64,000 bases of DNA from an uncultured Spirochaetaceae bacterium. Its GTDB lineage: Bacteria > Spirochaetota > Spirochaetia > Sphaerochaetales > Sphaerochaetaceae. Shown here one piece after another: positions 34,130 through 43,121 of the stretch (positions are counted from its first letter, which is position 1; every line of letters begins with the position of its first letter). The translations under genes were made by a program, and so were the position numbers. Below the pieces are notes generated by a model. It worked only from the letters and a program-made list of their open reading frames with translations, did not search any database and was not told the DNA's origin. Where the stretch lies: the NCBI GenBank assembly GCA_944389145.1, contig CALXLH010000032.1:1-64000 (forward strand), in the 5' to 3' direction.

Positions 34130-35352
34130 AGGTCATGCTCTTCGGCTAGCGTCCGGGGTTGCTGGACCTTCTCGCCCCCGCTCTTCTTCCTGCGTCTTCT
34201 TGATTTCTTCGGTCCAGGAGAAAGCTCCTCATTCGCGGCGCTCTTGCGTCCAAGGTTATTCGGCTTCTTACGAAGCACGCGTGCTTCCGCCGCCTTCCTG
34301 CCGCGGCTGCGCCTGTATCCTGAATCCTCAAGTATCCTGTCAACGGCCTTCTCAATCTCATAGTTCGGAGGAGTCATGGGAGATATCAGGATCTTGGCCT
34401 GCCTGTAGCCTTCCCGGAAAAGCTCATCAGCACTCATTCCTTCGGGATCATCAAACACGACCAGTGGCTTTATAAGCAGATATACGATCTCATCCTTTGA
34501 GACAGGGCTTCCGCTCTCAAGTCCCTCACGCACGCGCCTGTCAAGCTCGGCAAGGGCGGCATCCATCTCCGGATAATCCAGATACACGGACATGAAAGGA
34601 AGGATGTAAGACAGCAATCCATACTTCTGCAGGTTGTGGAATATGGCATCGGCAGATCCGGAGGAAAGGATCTTCGAGACCTCCTCCGTAAGGCGGGACG
34701 TAGAGCACCCCTCTATCCTGGAGGCATTGCGCTTTATCGCATGACGCACGTCACGCCTGAGGGAAAAGCCCGTAGTGGCCTGATACTTCAGGGCCCTTAT
34801 CATCCTCACGGGGTCCTCGGAGAAGGAATAGCTCAGAGGAATTAGGGAACGTATCTGGCGGCGCCGGAAATCCTCCATCGCGCCGTTGAAGTCCAGAAGC
34901 TGTCCGTTCGACGGATCGTAATAGAGGCTGTTGATGGAAAAATCACGGCGCTTGGCATCCTGCTCGATGCTGCCATACATGTTATTGCGTCCATCCTCGA
35001 AATTCTCCTCATCGGAGCGGAAGGTCGTGACCTCGATGATCTTGCTGCCGAAGAAGAGATGGACGATGCGGAAACGGCGACCGATGATGCGGGAGTTCCA
35101 GAACATCCTCTGCACCTGCCGCGGAGAAAGGGATGTCGCTATATCGAAATCCTTAGGACGGCGGCCAAGCATCATGTCGCGGATCGCTCCTCCCACTATG
35201 TAGGCCTCGCCTCCCGCCGCCTGTATCTTCCTTATAGCCCAGAGCGCATCCTTATCGATCTGGCTGTTTCGTATCTCATGCTCTTTCTGAGTATATATCC
35301 TAGCGATAGGAACGCTCCTACCCCTTCCATCGTCCTTATATCTTATGAACAC
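34126..35352 (-). CDS. pcnB: Poly(A) polymerase / CCA-adding-type nucleotidyltransferase
   Basis: 408 residues. GGEAYIVGGAIRDMMLGRRPKDFDIATS near residue 45 is the class II nucleotidyltransferase GGxxRD...DxD motif, RRDFSINSLYYDPSNG and DPVMIRALKYQ-like DPVRMIRALKYQA are the neighbouring signatures. The last 60 residues are strongly basic (KKSRRRRKKSGGEK), as in bacterial PcnB, and would bind RNA. It could add poly(A) or repair CCA ends; the basic tail favours PcnB. GTG start with TATTGT 6 nt upstream and TTGCTA 17 nt before that; no ribosome binding site. Confidence 0.85.
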   Translation of the reverse strand: MFIRYKDDGRGRSVPIARIYTQKEHEIRNSQIDKDALWAIRKIQAAGGEAYIVGGAIRDMMLGRRPKDFDIATSLSPRQVQRMFWNSRIIGRRFRIVHLFFGSKIIEVTTFRSDEENFEDGRNNMYGSIEQDAKRRDFSINSLYYDPSNGQLLDFNGAMEDFRRRQIRSLIPLSYSFSEDPVRMIRALKYQATTGFSLRRDVRHAIKRNASRIEGCSTSRLTEEVSKILSSGSADAIFHNLQKYGLLSYILPFMSVYLDYPEMDAALAELDRRVREGLESGSPVSKDEIVYLLIKPLVVFDDPEGMSADELFREGYRQAKILISPMTPPNYEIEKAVDRILEDSGYRRSRGRKAAEARVLRKKPNNLGRKSAANEELSPGPKKSRRRRKKSGGEKVQQPRTLAEEHDL

Positions 35353-35388
35353 GCTTCAACAATATAGTTAATCGTCCTCATTAGCAAG

Positions 35389-35414
35389 AGAGAGCGGCAT
35401 GGAAACCGCCCTCT
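35389..35414 (-). terminator. Hairpin between the GlpO-type operon and pcnB
   Basis: AGAGGGCGG, an 8-nt loop and CCGCTCTCT form a 9-bp stem with one G-U pair on the minus strand. No strong T tract follows, so it is a weak terminator candidate. The rest of 35353-35483 shows no convincing gene; a 20-codon GTG frame after the DUF1667 stop is too short to support. Confidence 0.45.
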
Positions 35415-35483
35415 GGCAAGCCTGTTACAGCGACGCCTTCATGATGAACCAGTCGGAACCGCTGAATGGAGCAGCGAGCAAAG

Positions 35484-35846
35484 TCACTGCCTTGCCTCAA
35501 CGTTCCTGGTGGCTATGAGATCTGCGCCAGAGGATAGGATATCGTGGATGATGACATCCCCTATATGGACAGGAGCCGCTACATGAAGAGCCTTTATCAC
35601 ATCCATTATGGGAAAGATGAGGCTCTTTGATACGGCCTTGTCCAGGCGCACGCTCGCTATCTCCATCACGCCACCATCCACCAGGACCGAGGATGCTATG
35701 GTACGCTTAGGATCCGTTATCTCCTCATTGGCGTATTCCACGCCTCTTGGACAAAGATTTCCCGTCACCGAGATGGTCCCGCCATCGGCCTCCACCTCAA
35801 GCCTGCAGCCATTAGGGCAGATCACGCATGTAAAGCACTTCCTCAT
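35484..35846 (-). CDS. DUF1667 domain protein
   Basis: 120 residues. MRKCFTCVICPNGCRLEVE and VTGNLCPRGVEYANEEIT carry two CxxC-type pairs likely to bind iron or zinc, followed by the PKRTIASSVLV and IPIMDVIKALH-like SLIFPIMDVIKAL segments of the DUF1667 family. This family is nearly always encoded after a GlpO-type dehydrogenase and a NAD(P)/FAD oxidoreductase, as here, and probably acts as a third subunit in electron transfer. Overlaps the upstream gene by 4 nt. Confidence 0.9.
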   Translation of the reverse strand: MRKCFTCVICPNGCRLEVEADGGTISVTGNLCPRGVEYANEEITDPKRTIASSVLVDGGVMEIASVRLDKAVSKSLIFPIMDVIKALHVAAPVHIGDVIIHDILSSGADLIATRNVEARQ

Positions 35847-37078
35847 ACTACCTCCACCTCGACATTCCCTTCTTTCCCGATACTTCCTGCAGCGATATCG
35901 ACATTCACCATCTCCGCAGGATTCAGCCGGCGGTGGCGCTTCTCGACGATGACTCGATCCCCCTGCCTCACCCTCACGACAGAATCAGAGGAGAGAGATC
36001 TCACCCTGAATGACAGGGAGAAGGCCGATGATGAGCAGAGATGCTGCGGCACGACGTGGGCAACACCGTTCCCAGCAATGACCTGAAGGGTCCTGTCATG
36101 AGCAAGGCCGCCACCGATGAACGAAGCCACGCCTGCGGCAAGGCGCTCTGATTCGAGCGAGACGAAATCAACGAGATCATGAACGTGAAGCACGTTTCCT
36201 GAGCTGAATATTCCAGGAACAGATGTCATAAGGTTCTCATCCACGGCCGCACCGGACGTCTTCTCATCGATCTCGATGCCAGCATCCTTGATCAGGTCAT
36301 TCTCCGGTCGCAGCCCGACCGACAGGATCAGCGTATCGCATGGATGATATTCCTCCGTGCCGGGAATCGGAACCATATTCCCATCAACCTCGCTGACGGT
36401 GACACCCTCAAGCCTCTCGCGGCCATGGATATCGGTGACCGTATGCCTCAGATAGAGCGGGATGCCATAATCATCCAGGCATTGCGAGATGTTGCGGTCA
36501 AGTCCGTTCGGATGGTCCTGTATCTCGAACACAGCCTTCACGGAACAGCCCTCCAGCGTCAGCCTACGGGCCATTATCAGGCCTATGTCCCCGCTGCCCA
36601 GGATGATCACGCTACGTCCCGGCATCCTATTATAGATATTCATATATGCCTGTGCGGTCCCTGCAGTGAACACGCCTGCCGGACGCTCTCCAGGGATCAT
36701 GACCGAGCCGCGTGAACGTTCCTTGCATCCCATGGCCAGTATGACTGCCTTCGCCTTATAAATGTATAGGCCTGAAGGGGTGACCACCTTCACTATCCTC
36801 TCCGGAGACAATGACGTGACCGTGGAATCCGTATGGTACTCGATACCCCTTTCCCTCACCTCATCGATGAAGCGCTGGGCGTACTCGGGTCCAGAAAGGC
36901 TCTCGCCGAAGCGGCTGAGGCCGAATCCATCATGGATGCACTGCCTGAGTATACCGCCAAGCTCATGCTCCCTCTCCAGCAGCACGACATCATGGATACC
37001 ACGCTTATCAAGCTCGACAGCCGCCGCAAGGCCTGCTGGCCCTCCTCCGATAATTACGACATCCCTGCTCTCTATCAT
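35843..37078 (-). CDS. NAD(P)/FAD-dependent oxidoreductase (GlpO-operon partner)
   Basis: 411 residues. RDVVIIGGGPAGLAAAVEL at the start binds FAD; GRSVIILGSGDIGLIMARRL near residue 165 binds NAD(P); ILSVGLRPENDLI and VPGIFSSGNVLHVHDLVDFV close the FAD site. It lacks the CxxC redox pair of thioredoxin reductase (LRQCIHDGFGLSRFG holds a single Cys), as is usual for the oxidoreductase paired with GlpO. It would transfer electrons from the dehydrogenase subunit to NAD or another acceptor. Start at 37078 lies 2 nt after the upstream stop. Confidence 0.88.
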   Translation of the reverse strand: MIESRDVVIIGGGPAGLAAAVELDKRGIHDVVLLEREHELGGILRQCIHDGFGLSRFGESLSGPEYAQRFIDEVRERGIEYHTDSTVTSLSPERIVKVVTPSGLYIYKAKAVILAMGCKERSRGSVMIPGERPAGVFTAGTAQAYMNIYNRMPGRSVIILGSGDIGLIMARRLTLEGCSVKAVFEIQDHPNGLDRNISQCLDDYGIPLYLRHTVTDIHGRERLEGVTVSEVDGNMVPIPGTEEYHPCDTLILSVGLRPENDLIKDAGIEIDEKTSGAAVDENLMTSVPGIFSSGNVLHVHDLVDFVSLESERLAAGVASFIGGGLAHDRTLQVIAGNGVAHVVPQHLCSSSAFSLSFRVRSLSSDSVVRVRQGDRVIVEKRHRRLNPAEMVNVDIAAGSIGKEGNVEVEVV

Positions 37079-37080
37079 CC

Positions 37081-38535
37081 TCAGGCCTTCCTCATCTTCC
37101 CTGCAAGAAGCCATGATCCGCTCCGCATATAGCAGACATCCTCAGCCTTCTTGCCTGTCTCCTTCTCGATCAGCTGCTCTATCTTCATCTGGCAGAAGCC
37201 ACCCTGGCAGCCTCCCATCATAGCCCTTGTCCTGTACTTGATGCCCGTAATGGTAGAGACTCCGAGTGGATTATGTATCGCCGCGATGATATCGGCCTCG
37301 GTCACCTCCTCGCAGGAACAGACCATGTGCCCATGGAGCGGATCCTCCGCTATTGCCATCCCCCTCTCCTCATCGCTCATGGAGGCAAATCGCCTCGACG
37401 CCTTGCGTACAGGATCGAAGAGCTCCCGCAGATGCAGCTCCGTCCTCTCGCGCATCAGGGATATCACATGCCGCGCGATCGGTACGGCAGCGGTAAGCCC
37501 CGGCGACTCTATCCCGATGAGGTTCACTGCCTTCGGCGCGATATCATCCCTTATCTCTATGCGGAAGTCCTGTATGCGCCCCTCCGCATCGACCCACTTC
37601 GGCAATATCCCGGAGAAGGTCCTTATCACATCACGCCTGCGTATATGCGGCCATAGCACGGAGGCGCTCTCCTGCAGGAATGCCATCTTATCGGAAGGAA
37701 CTCCGTAATAGGAGAAATCATCGGTATTGATCGCATCAGGTCCCACGGTGACATTCCCGTCGACCGTCGGCGTGACGTGGATCCCCATATACGTATTAGA
37801 AGGGACAGGATATACAGGCATCGGAAGAAGAGAGCTCAGGCGCTTATCCAGGACCAGATAGTTCCCCTTGCTGCCGATCACGCGATAGCCCGTTATCCCC
37901 AGCATGTCAGAGATGCGTCTGGCGCCAAGGCCCGCCGCGTTGATGACCCATTCAGCAGAGAAGAGGTCATCGCCTGAGGCTATCAGATAGCGTCCATCCT
38001 CTCGTCCGATACGTTCCACCTCATGCTCAAGAAAGTACCGCACGCCGTTCTCAGCGGCATTCTCCGCAAGCCCTATCGTGAAGAGGAAAGGATCGAGGAT
38101 GCCTGACCTTGACGAGAACAGCGCGAATGCTCCGTTGACGGCAGGAACAAGCTCATGCAGCCTGCTTCCATCGATGATCTCAAGCCCTGAGGCCCCATTG
38201 CGGAAGCCCTGCGCCATCGTTCGCTCAAGCTGCTCCATATCCTCATCGGTATTGCCGACCAGCACCTTGCCGCAGCGGATGAACGGGAACCCAAGCTCCC
38301 TGGACAGCGTATCCATCATCTGGTTGCCCTCGACGCACAGCCTTGCCTTCAGGGTTCCCGTATCATAGGCAAAGCCCCCATGGACTACGGCGGAATTACG
38401 GCCGCTTGTCTCACAGACGACATCGGGATTACGTTCAAGCACGGAAACAGAGAGATCGTAACGAGAAAGCTCCCTTGCGATGGCGCTGCCGATGACGCCT
38501 CCTCCGATCACGGCCACATCCGTATAGTACAGCAC
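37081..38535 (-). CDS. FAD-dependent dehydrogenase, glycerol-3-phosphate dehydrogenase (GlpO/GlpA) type
   Basis: 484 residues. TDVAVIGGGVIGSAIAREL binds FAD; HGGFAYDTGTLKARLCVEG and WVINAAGLGARRISDMLG follow the DAO/GlpO fold. The C-terminal 100 residues form a BFD-like [2Fe-2S] domain: CSCEEVTEADIIAAI with a second pair in GGCQGGFC. This is the clostridial/spirochaetal anaerobic GlpA-like type. Glycerol-3-phosphate is the expected substrate, but no glycerol kinase or facilitator is nearby, so another 2-hydroxy acid is possible. GTG start at 38535 behind AGGAGG; a TTG at 38559 is less likely. Confidence 0.87.
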   Translation of the reverse strand: MLYYTDVAVIGGGVIGSAIARELSRYDLSVSVLERNPDVVCETSGRNSAVVHGGFAYDTGTLKARLCVEGNQMMDTLSRELGFPFIRCGKVLVGNTDEDMEQLERTMAQGFRNGASGLEIIDGSRLHELVPAVNGAFALFSSRSGILDPFLFTIGLAENAAENGVRYFLEHEVERIGREDGRYLIASGDDLFSAEWVINAAGLGARRISDMLGITGYRVIGSKGNYLVLDKRLSSLLPMPVYPVPSNTYMGIHVTPTVDGNVTVGPDAINTDDFSYYGVPSDKMAFLQESASVLWPHIRRRDVIRTFSGILPKWVDAEGRIQDFRIEIRDDIAPKAVNLIGIESPGLTAAVPIARHVISLMRERTELHLRELFDPVRKASRRFASMSDEERGMAIAEDPLHGHMVCSCEEVTEADIIAAIHNPLGVSTITGIKYRTRAMMGGCQGGFCQMKIEQLIEKETGKKAEDVCYMRSGSWLLAGKMRKA

Positions 38536-38549
38536 ATGCCCTCCTGTTA

Positions 38550-38578
38550 TATATTTCAACCTATATTGTATATTTCAA
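38550..38578 (-). promoter_or_regulatory. Promoter and direct repeat upstream of the GlpO-type operon
   Basis: TTGAAATATA occurs twice on the minus strand (38569-38578 and 38550-38559) with its starts 19 nt apart. The first TTGAAA followed 17-19 nt later by AATATA/TATATA makes a plausible promoter. The intervening ATACAATAT is a near-palindrome of the kind FCD-type GntR regulators bind. The adjacent regulator at 38618 is the obvious candidate. Confidence 0.5.
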
Positions 38579-38617
38579 TTCGCGGCTGTCAACTTCATTC
38601 ACGGGATGCGGTGGAAA

Positions 38618-39277
38618 TCACCTGATGAAATAGTCGGGATAGGCGGAGATGATATCAGGGATATTCTCGAAGTACCTTTCCATATGCCGCTTCGCTATCG
38701 ATGCAGCCTTATCGGCATCGCGGTCCTCGATCGCGTGGATCAGGCATTCGTGATCGGATATGATCCTATCCGTCGTACGGACGCGCAGGCTCAATATGGT
38801 GGTCCGGTCGAAAAGCGGGGCATAGCGCTCGGAAAGCTCATACCAGAATCCAAGCCCCACAGCCTTGTAGAAGACGGAATGGAACGCCTTGTCGTACTTC
38901 AGGATGCGCCTCTCATCCTTCTTCTCGATATACATGCGCCATAGAAGGAGGTTCTCATATAGCGCGTTGATATCATCGGACGTGAATACGCTGCATGCTA
39001 TCCTGGCAAGCTCACTCTCGAGCACGCTCCTCAGGTGCCTTACCTCCTCCACGAGATGGATGTCGATCAGGGAGACATACGTGCCCCGCTTAGGCCTGAT
39101 CTCCAGGAGCTTGCGGCTCTGCATCTCCAGCTCAGCCTCCCTGAACGGGGTGCGGCTGACGCCAAGCGCGGAGAGAAGCTCATCCTCCTCGATCTTCTCT
39201 CCAGGCTGCAGGCTGCAGTCGATGATATTCTCGATCATCACGCGCAGGACATAATCCTTCGCGCTCTCCTTATCCAT
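38618..39277 (-). CDS. GntR-family regulator (FadR/FCD type)
   Basis: 219 residues from MDKESAKDYVLRVMIENI. Winged HTH (GEKIEEDELLSALGVSRTPFREAELEMQSRKLLEIRPKRGTYV), then the helical FCD domain (HLRSVLESELARIACSVF, YDKAFHSVFYKAVG, SDHECLIHAIEDRDADKAASIAKRHM) with the usual His/Asp metal ligands. It lies immediately upstream of the GlpO-type operon in the same direction and likely represses it. The frame is open to an ATG at 39367; I chose 39277 because GGAG lies just upstream and the domain begins there, but the start is uncertain. Confidence 0.87.
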   Translation of the reverse strand: MDKESAKDYVLRVMIENIIDCSLQPGEKIEEDELLSALGVSRTPFREAELEMQSRKLLEIRPKRGTYVSLIDIHLVEEVRHLRSVLESELARIACSVFTSDDINALYENLLLWRMYIEKKDERRILKYDKAFHSVFYKAVGLGFWYELSERYAPLFDRTTILSLRVRTTDRIISDHECLIHAIEDRDADKAASIAKRHMERYFENIPDIISAYPDYFIR

Positions 39278-39368
39278 CCTCTCCAAGACAGTGAACACAT
39301 CCTGATGATATCCCATAAGCATGATGCTTGAAAGGCTGAACGTCATCCAGGAGAGATAATCGATCATA

Positions 39369-39397
39369 TAGACCCCAAGAGCGAGTTACGGTATCAT
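39369..39397 (+). promoter_or_regulatory. hisS promoter, leaderless arrangement
   Basis: TAGACC, 17 nt, TATCAT, then 6 nt to the hisS ATG at 39404. No Shine-Dalgarno is present in between. Confidence 0.6.
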
Positions 39398-39403
39398 CAG
39401 GCT

Positions 39404-40690
39404 ATGATCGAACCAGTAGTTCTAAAAGGGTTCAGGGACAGCCTTCCCAAGGATGAGATCCCCAAGAAGAGGATAATAAGGAAGCTTGAGGATGTTTTCT
39501 CCTCATATGGATTCGTGCCTATAGACACCCCGGTGCTTGAGTATACCAAGGTGCTTCTGGGCAAGGGCGGCGGCGAGACCGACAAGCAGATATTCCGCTT
39601 CCAGGACAACGGAGGAAGGGATGTGGCGATGCGCTTCGACCTCACGGTACCTTTCGCTCGCTTCCTTGCCGCGCATCACGACGAGGTAGGCATCCCGTTC
39701 AAGCGCTATCATATCAACAAGGTATGGCGCGGCGAGAATCCGCAGAAGGGCCGCTACAGGGAGTTCGTGCAGTGCGACTTCGACCTCGTCGGGGCAGACA
39801 ACGCAGAGTCGGACTATGAGATACTCTCGATGATGCACCGCTCGTTCGCGACGCTGGGAATAGAGGACTATACCTTCCATATCTCGCACCGCGGACTCTT
39901 CAGCTCATTCCTGGAGCGTCTTGGCGTCAAGGACCAGTCCATCGAGATACTCCGCGCCGTGGACAAGCTAAGGAAGATCGGAAAGGACGAGGTAAAGGCA
40001 ATGCTTCTGGAGATAACCAGGAGCGAGGAAGCCTCAGACGATATCATCAGCTACATCACCGCTGGAGAGGGATGCTCGTTCACTGAGACGCTGGACGAGC
40101 TCGTAAGGCTCTCAGGAGGAGAGAACGAATCCTCCGAGAGGATGAGGAAGATATACTCGCTCCTATGCGCAAGCGGCATCGCCTCATCCTTCGTCTTCGA
40201 TCCTTCGATAACCAGAGGCCTCGATTACTACACGGGAATCGTCTATGAGACATTCCTCGACAGGATCCCGTCCCTCGGCTCGGTATGCTCAGGCGGCCGA
40301 TACAATGACCTCGCATCGCTCTATACCAAGGAGAAGCTTCCGGGTGTCGGATCATCGATAGGCCTTGACCGGCTCATGGCAGGCCTGGAGGAGCTCGGGA
40401 GCCCGCTTCTCTCAAACGCCTCCTCCGCCGACGTCCTCATCGTCTATGGGGAAGGAGACTCCGAGAAGGCAGTCAGGAGCGCCGAAGCACTCAGGAACAA
40501 GGGTATCAGGACAGACATCTACCTTCAGCCTGATGCGAAGATGAAGAAGATATACGGCTATGCAGAGATGAAGGCGATCCCATATATGCTCACCATCTCC
40601 CCTTCGTTCCAGCTGAAGGATCTGAGGACAAGGGAGACGAAGGATGGAGAGACGATAGAGGAGATCGCAGAAGGAATACGCCTTGGTTGA
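39404..40690 (+). CDS. hisS: Histidyl-tRNA synthetase
   Basis: 428 residues. LKGFRDSLPKDE near the start, motif 2 at HINKVWRGENPQKGRYREFVQCDFD, the histidine-specific GLDYYTGIVYET segment, CSGGRYNDLASLYTKEKLPGVGSSIGLDRLM (motif 3), and a C-terminal anticodon-binding domain (VLIVYGEGDSEKAVRSAEALR). Charges tRNA-His. The -10 box sits 6 nt before the start, so the message is probably leaderless. Overlaps the helicase gene by 8 nt. Confidence 0.95.
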   Translation: MIEPVVLKGFRDSLPKDEIPKKRIIRKLEDVFSSYGFVPIDTPVLEYTKVLLGKGGGETDKQIFRFQDNGGRDVAMRFDLTVPFARFLAAHHDEVGIPFKRYHINKVWRGENPQKGRYREFVQCDFDLVGADNAESDYEILSMMHRSFATLGIEDYTFHISHRGLFSSFLERLGVKDQSIEILRAVDKLRKIGKDEVKAMLLEITRSEEASDDIISYITAGEGCSFTETLDELVRLSGGENESSERMRKIYSLLCASGIASSFVFDPSITRGLDYYTGIVYETFLDRIPSLGSVCSGGRYNDLASLYTKEKLPGVGSSIGLDRLMAGLEELGSPLLSNASSADVLIVYGEGDSEKAVRSAEALRNKGIRTDIYLQPDAKMKKIYGYAEMKAIPYMLTISPSFQLKDLRTRETKDGETIEEIAEGIRLG

Positions 40691-43121
40691 TTTCGCATCA
40701 CTCCCTGTCTACCGGCACCGCCAGGATATACTGGACGCGCTTGACAGGAACCAGACGATAATCGTCGAAAGCCCTACTGGATCCGGGAAGACCACCCAGA
40801 TCCCACTGATCCTCCGCGAGGCAGGATACGATAAGAACGGCATCATCGGCATCACGCAGCCAAGGCGCATAGCGGCGCTCTCGGTCTCTGAGTTCATCAA
40901 GAGGCAGATCGGGGATGAGGGATCATACTGCGCATACAAGATGCGCTTCAACGACACATCCACGAAGGATACCAGGATCAAGATCATGACCGATGGCATC
41001 CTCCTGCAGGAGGTGAAGCTAGACAAGACGCTCTCACGCTACTCCGTGATCATGGTTGATGAGGCTCACGAGAGAAGCCTCAACATAGACTTCATACTGG
41101 GACTGCTGAAGGAGATATCGGAGGCAAGGAAGGATCTGAAGATCATCATAAGCTCGGCGACGATCAACGCCGCCTCCTTTTCAGCCTTCTTCGATTCGGC
41201 ACCGGTCATATCGATCGACAGCCGTCCCTTCCCCGTGACCGTCCACTACGATCCTGCGATCCTTTCTCGCGACACCGAGGATTATTACTATCAGAAGATC
41301 CAGATGCGCGTCTGGCAGGCGCTGGAGGAGGACAAGGGCGATGTCCTTATATTCCTGCCCGGAGAGATCGATATAAAGAACTGCATATCATTCCTATCGC
41401 TCGCGCCATTTGCCGGCAGGCTTGAGATATATCCCCTCTATGGCAGGCTCTCGAAGGAGGAGCAGGAAAGGGTGTTCACGCCTACGGGAGAGGGAAAGAT
41501 GAAGGTCGTCATATCCACGAACATCGCCGAGACCTCCCTCACGATAGACGGCATACGCACCGTGATCGACTCAGGAATCGCCAAGATAAACATATACAAC
41601 CAGCGCAACTTCACCTCAGCCCTCCTTCCGATGCCTATATCCCGCGCATCAGCCGATCAGAGGAAGGGAAGAGCCGGCAGGACCGCCCCCGGAGAGTGCT
41701 GGAGGCTATACAGCGAGACGAACTACGAGCACCGTCCTGAATACTCAGAGGAGGAGATCCTGCACTCCGACCTTGCGGAGGTGGTGCTGCGCATGAGCGA
41801 GCTGGAGATATACAACACAGACTCCTTCCCGTTCATCACCCCGCCGAAGAAGAGCGCGCTCTCATCCGCAGAGGAGACGCTGATGCTCATCGGGGCTATA
41901 GAGAAGGACCATCATCTTACGCACATAGGCGAGATGATGATCCAGTTCCCTCTCCTGCCTCGCCTCTCCCGCGTAATCGTTGAGGCAATCCTCAACTATC
42001 CTGACGTGATGTCTGACGTGCTGACCGCCGTGGCATTCCTTTCTGCCAAGACCCCTTATATCCTCCCTCCAGGAGAGGAACTGCAGGCAAGGGACGCTCA
42101 TCAGGCGATGGCAGACAAGGTATATGGGGACTTCATGACAATGCAGAAGCTCTATGGCCGCTATCGTGACATCACGTCAAGGAAGGACCGGGAGGCCTAC
42201 TGCAAGAGCCATTTCCTCGATTTCGAGTCGATGGAGGAGATCGTCCATATAAAGGATCAGCTCGCACAGATCGTATCGGACATGGGAATACCCATCTCGG
42301 AAGGACACAATACCGCGGAGTACTTCTCCTGCCTCACATCAGGGCTAAGGCAGTATGTCTGCATGAAGATAGACCGCTTCTCCTACCGCTCGCTTACGGC
42401 GAATAAGATACTCATACATCCAGGATCCGCATGGTTCCGCGTCAATCCGGAGTACATACTCGCGGGAGAGATCGTGCAGACGACCAAGATGTATGCGCGA
42501 ACGGTCTCTCCGCTGAGGAAGGAATGGATAAGCGCCGTCGATCCAGGCCTCATTCCCGCGCTGAGAAGCAGTGGAGGAAGGAAGGACAGGAAGGATGCCC
42601 GCATCCATGAGACTGAAGATTCGATCGAACGCTATGCAGCCACCATCGGAGGAAAGAAGACATATATCGTGCCTCTCAAGGAGCTGCGCACGCTACCCTC
42701 GCGCTCTGACAGCCTAAAGCTTTACATAAAGATCGGGGCATATCTCTCCAAGCGCAAGGTCAAGGCTTCGCGCATCGATAAGGAGCTTTCCCTGATTCCG
42801 CTCGTAGGCTTTCCTGCAAAGAGCCGCAAGACGGGCAAGTACAGCGTGCAGGACAAGCAGTTCGGTGAGCTCGATGCCCTACTGGGCTCCGTATTCACCC
42901 CGATAGCAATGGGAAAGAAGGAGTTTGGATTCATCGCCCTCACAGAGAGGAAGGGGCGCTACTCCGTCATGCCTATGGACACGATCGGAGGCGCGGCAAG
43001 GGAGACGGCCTATGCCCTATCGGAGCTTATCGATACGCTGCCCAAGCACAACGCCTCACTGAGGAAGAAGGCGCTATCGATGCTGCAGAGGATAGCCGCT
43101 GCCCTCGATATGGAGGATTAG
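40683..43121 (+). CDS. hrpA: DEAH-box RNA helicase HrpA
   Basis: 812 residues. ESPTGSGKTTQIP (motif I), TQPRRIAA (Ia), TDGILLQE (Ib), VDEAHERS (DEAH, II), SSATINA (III), STNIAETSLTIDGI (V) and QRKGRAGRTAPGECWRLY (VI), then the helicase-associated and OB-fold C-terminal domains. Shorter than the 1300-residue E. coli HrpA, as in many other phyla. ATP-dependent RNA remodelling, possibly on ribosomes or mRNA. TTG start with AAGGA upstream, translated together with hisS. Confidence 0.92.
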   Translation: MVDFASLPVYRHRQDILDALDRNQTIIVESPTGSGKTTQIPLILREAGYDKNGIIGITQPRRIAALSVSEFIKRQIGDEGSYCAYKMRFNDTSTKDTRIKIMTDGILLQEVKLDKTLSRYSVIMVDEAHERSLNIDFILGLLKEISEARKDLKIIISSATINAASFSAFFDSAPVISIDSRPFPVTVHYDPAILSRDTEDYYYQKIQMRVWQALEEDKGDVLIFLPGEIDIKNCISFLSLAPFAGRLEIYPLYGRLSKEEQERVFTPTGEGKMKVVISTNIAETSLTIDGIRTVIDSGIAKINIYNQRNFTSALLPMPISRASADQRKGRAGRTAPGECWRLYSETNYEHRPEYSEEEILHSDLAEVVLRMSELEIYNTDSFPFITPPKKSALSSAEETLMLIGAIEKDHHLTHIGEMMIQFPLLPRLSRVIVEAILNYPDVMSDVLTAVAFLSAKTPYILPPGEELQARDAHQAMADKVYGDFMTMQKLYGRYRDITSRKDREAYCKSHFLDFESMEEIVHIKDQLAQIVSDMGIPISEGHNTAEYFSCLTSGLRQYVCMKIDRFSYRSLTANKILIHPGSAWFRVNPEYILAGEIVQTTKMYARTVSPLRKEWISAVDPGLIPALRSSGGRKDRKDARIHETEDSIERYAATIGGKKTYIVPLKELRTLPSRSDSLKLYIKIGAYLSKRKVKASRIDKELSLIPLVGFPAKSRKTGKYSVQDKQFGELDALLGSVFTPIAMGKKEFGFIALTERKGRYSVMPMDTIGGAARETAYALSELIDTLPKHNASLRKKALSMLQRIAAALDMED

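Noticed and set aside
35430-35486. A 20-codon GTG frame after the DUF1667 stop ending WFIMKASL
   Set aside because: Too short, with no proper ribosome binding site or known relative. It might be the tail of a lost gene, but nothing else supports this.
39278-39403. T-box leader for hisS
   Set aside because: The -10 box lies 6 nt before the start codon, so there is no leader, and no T-box sequence is seen.
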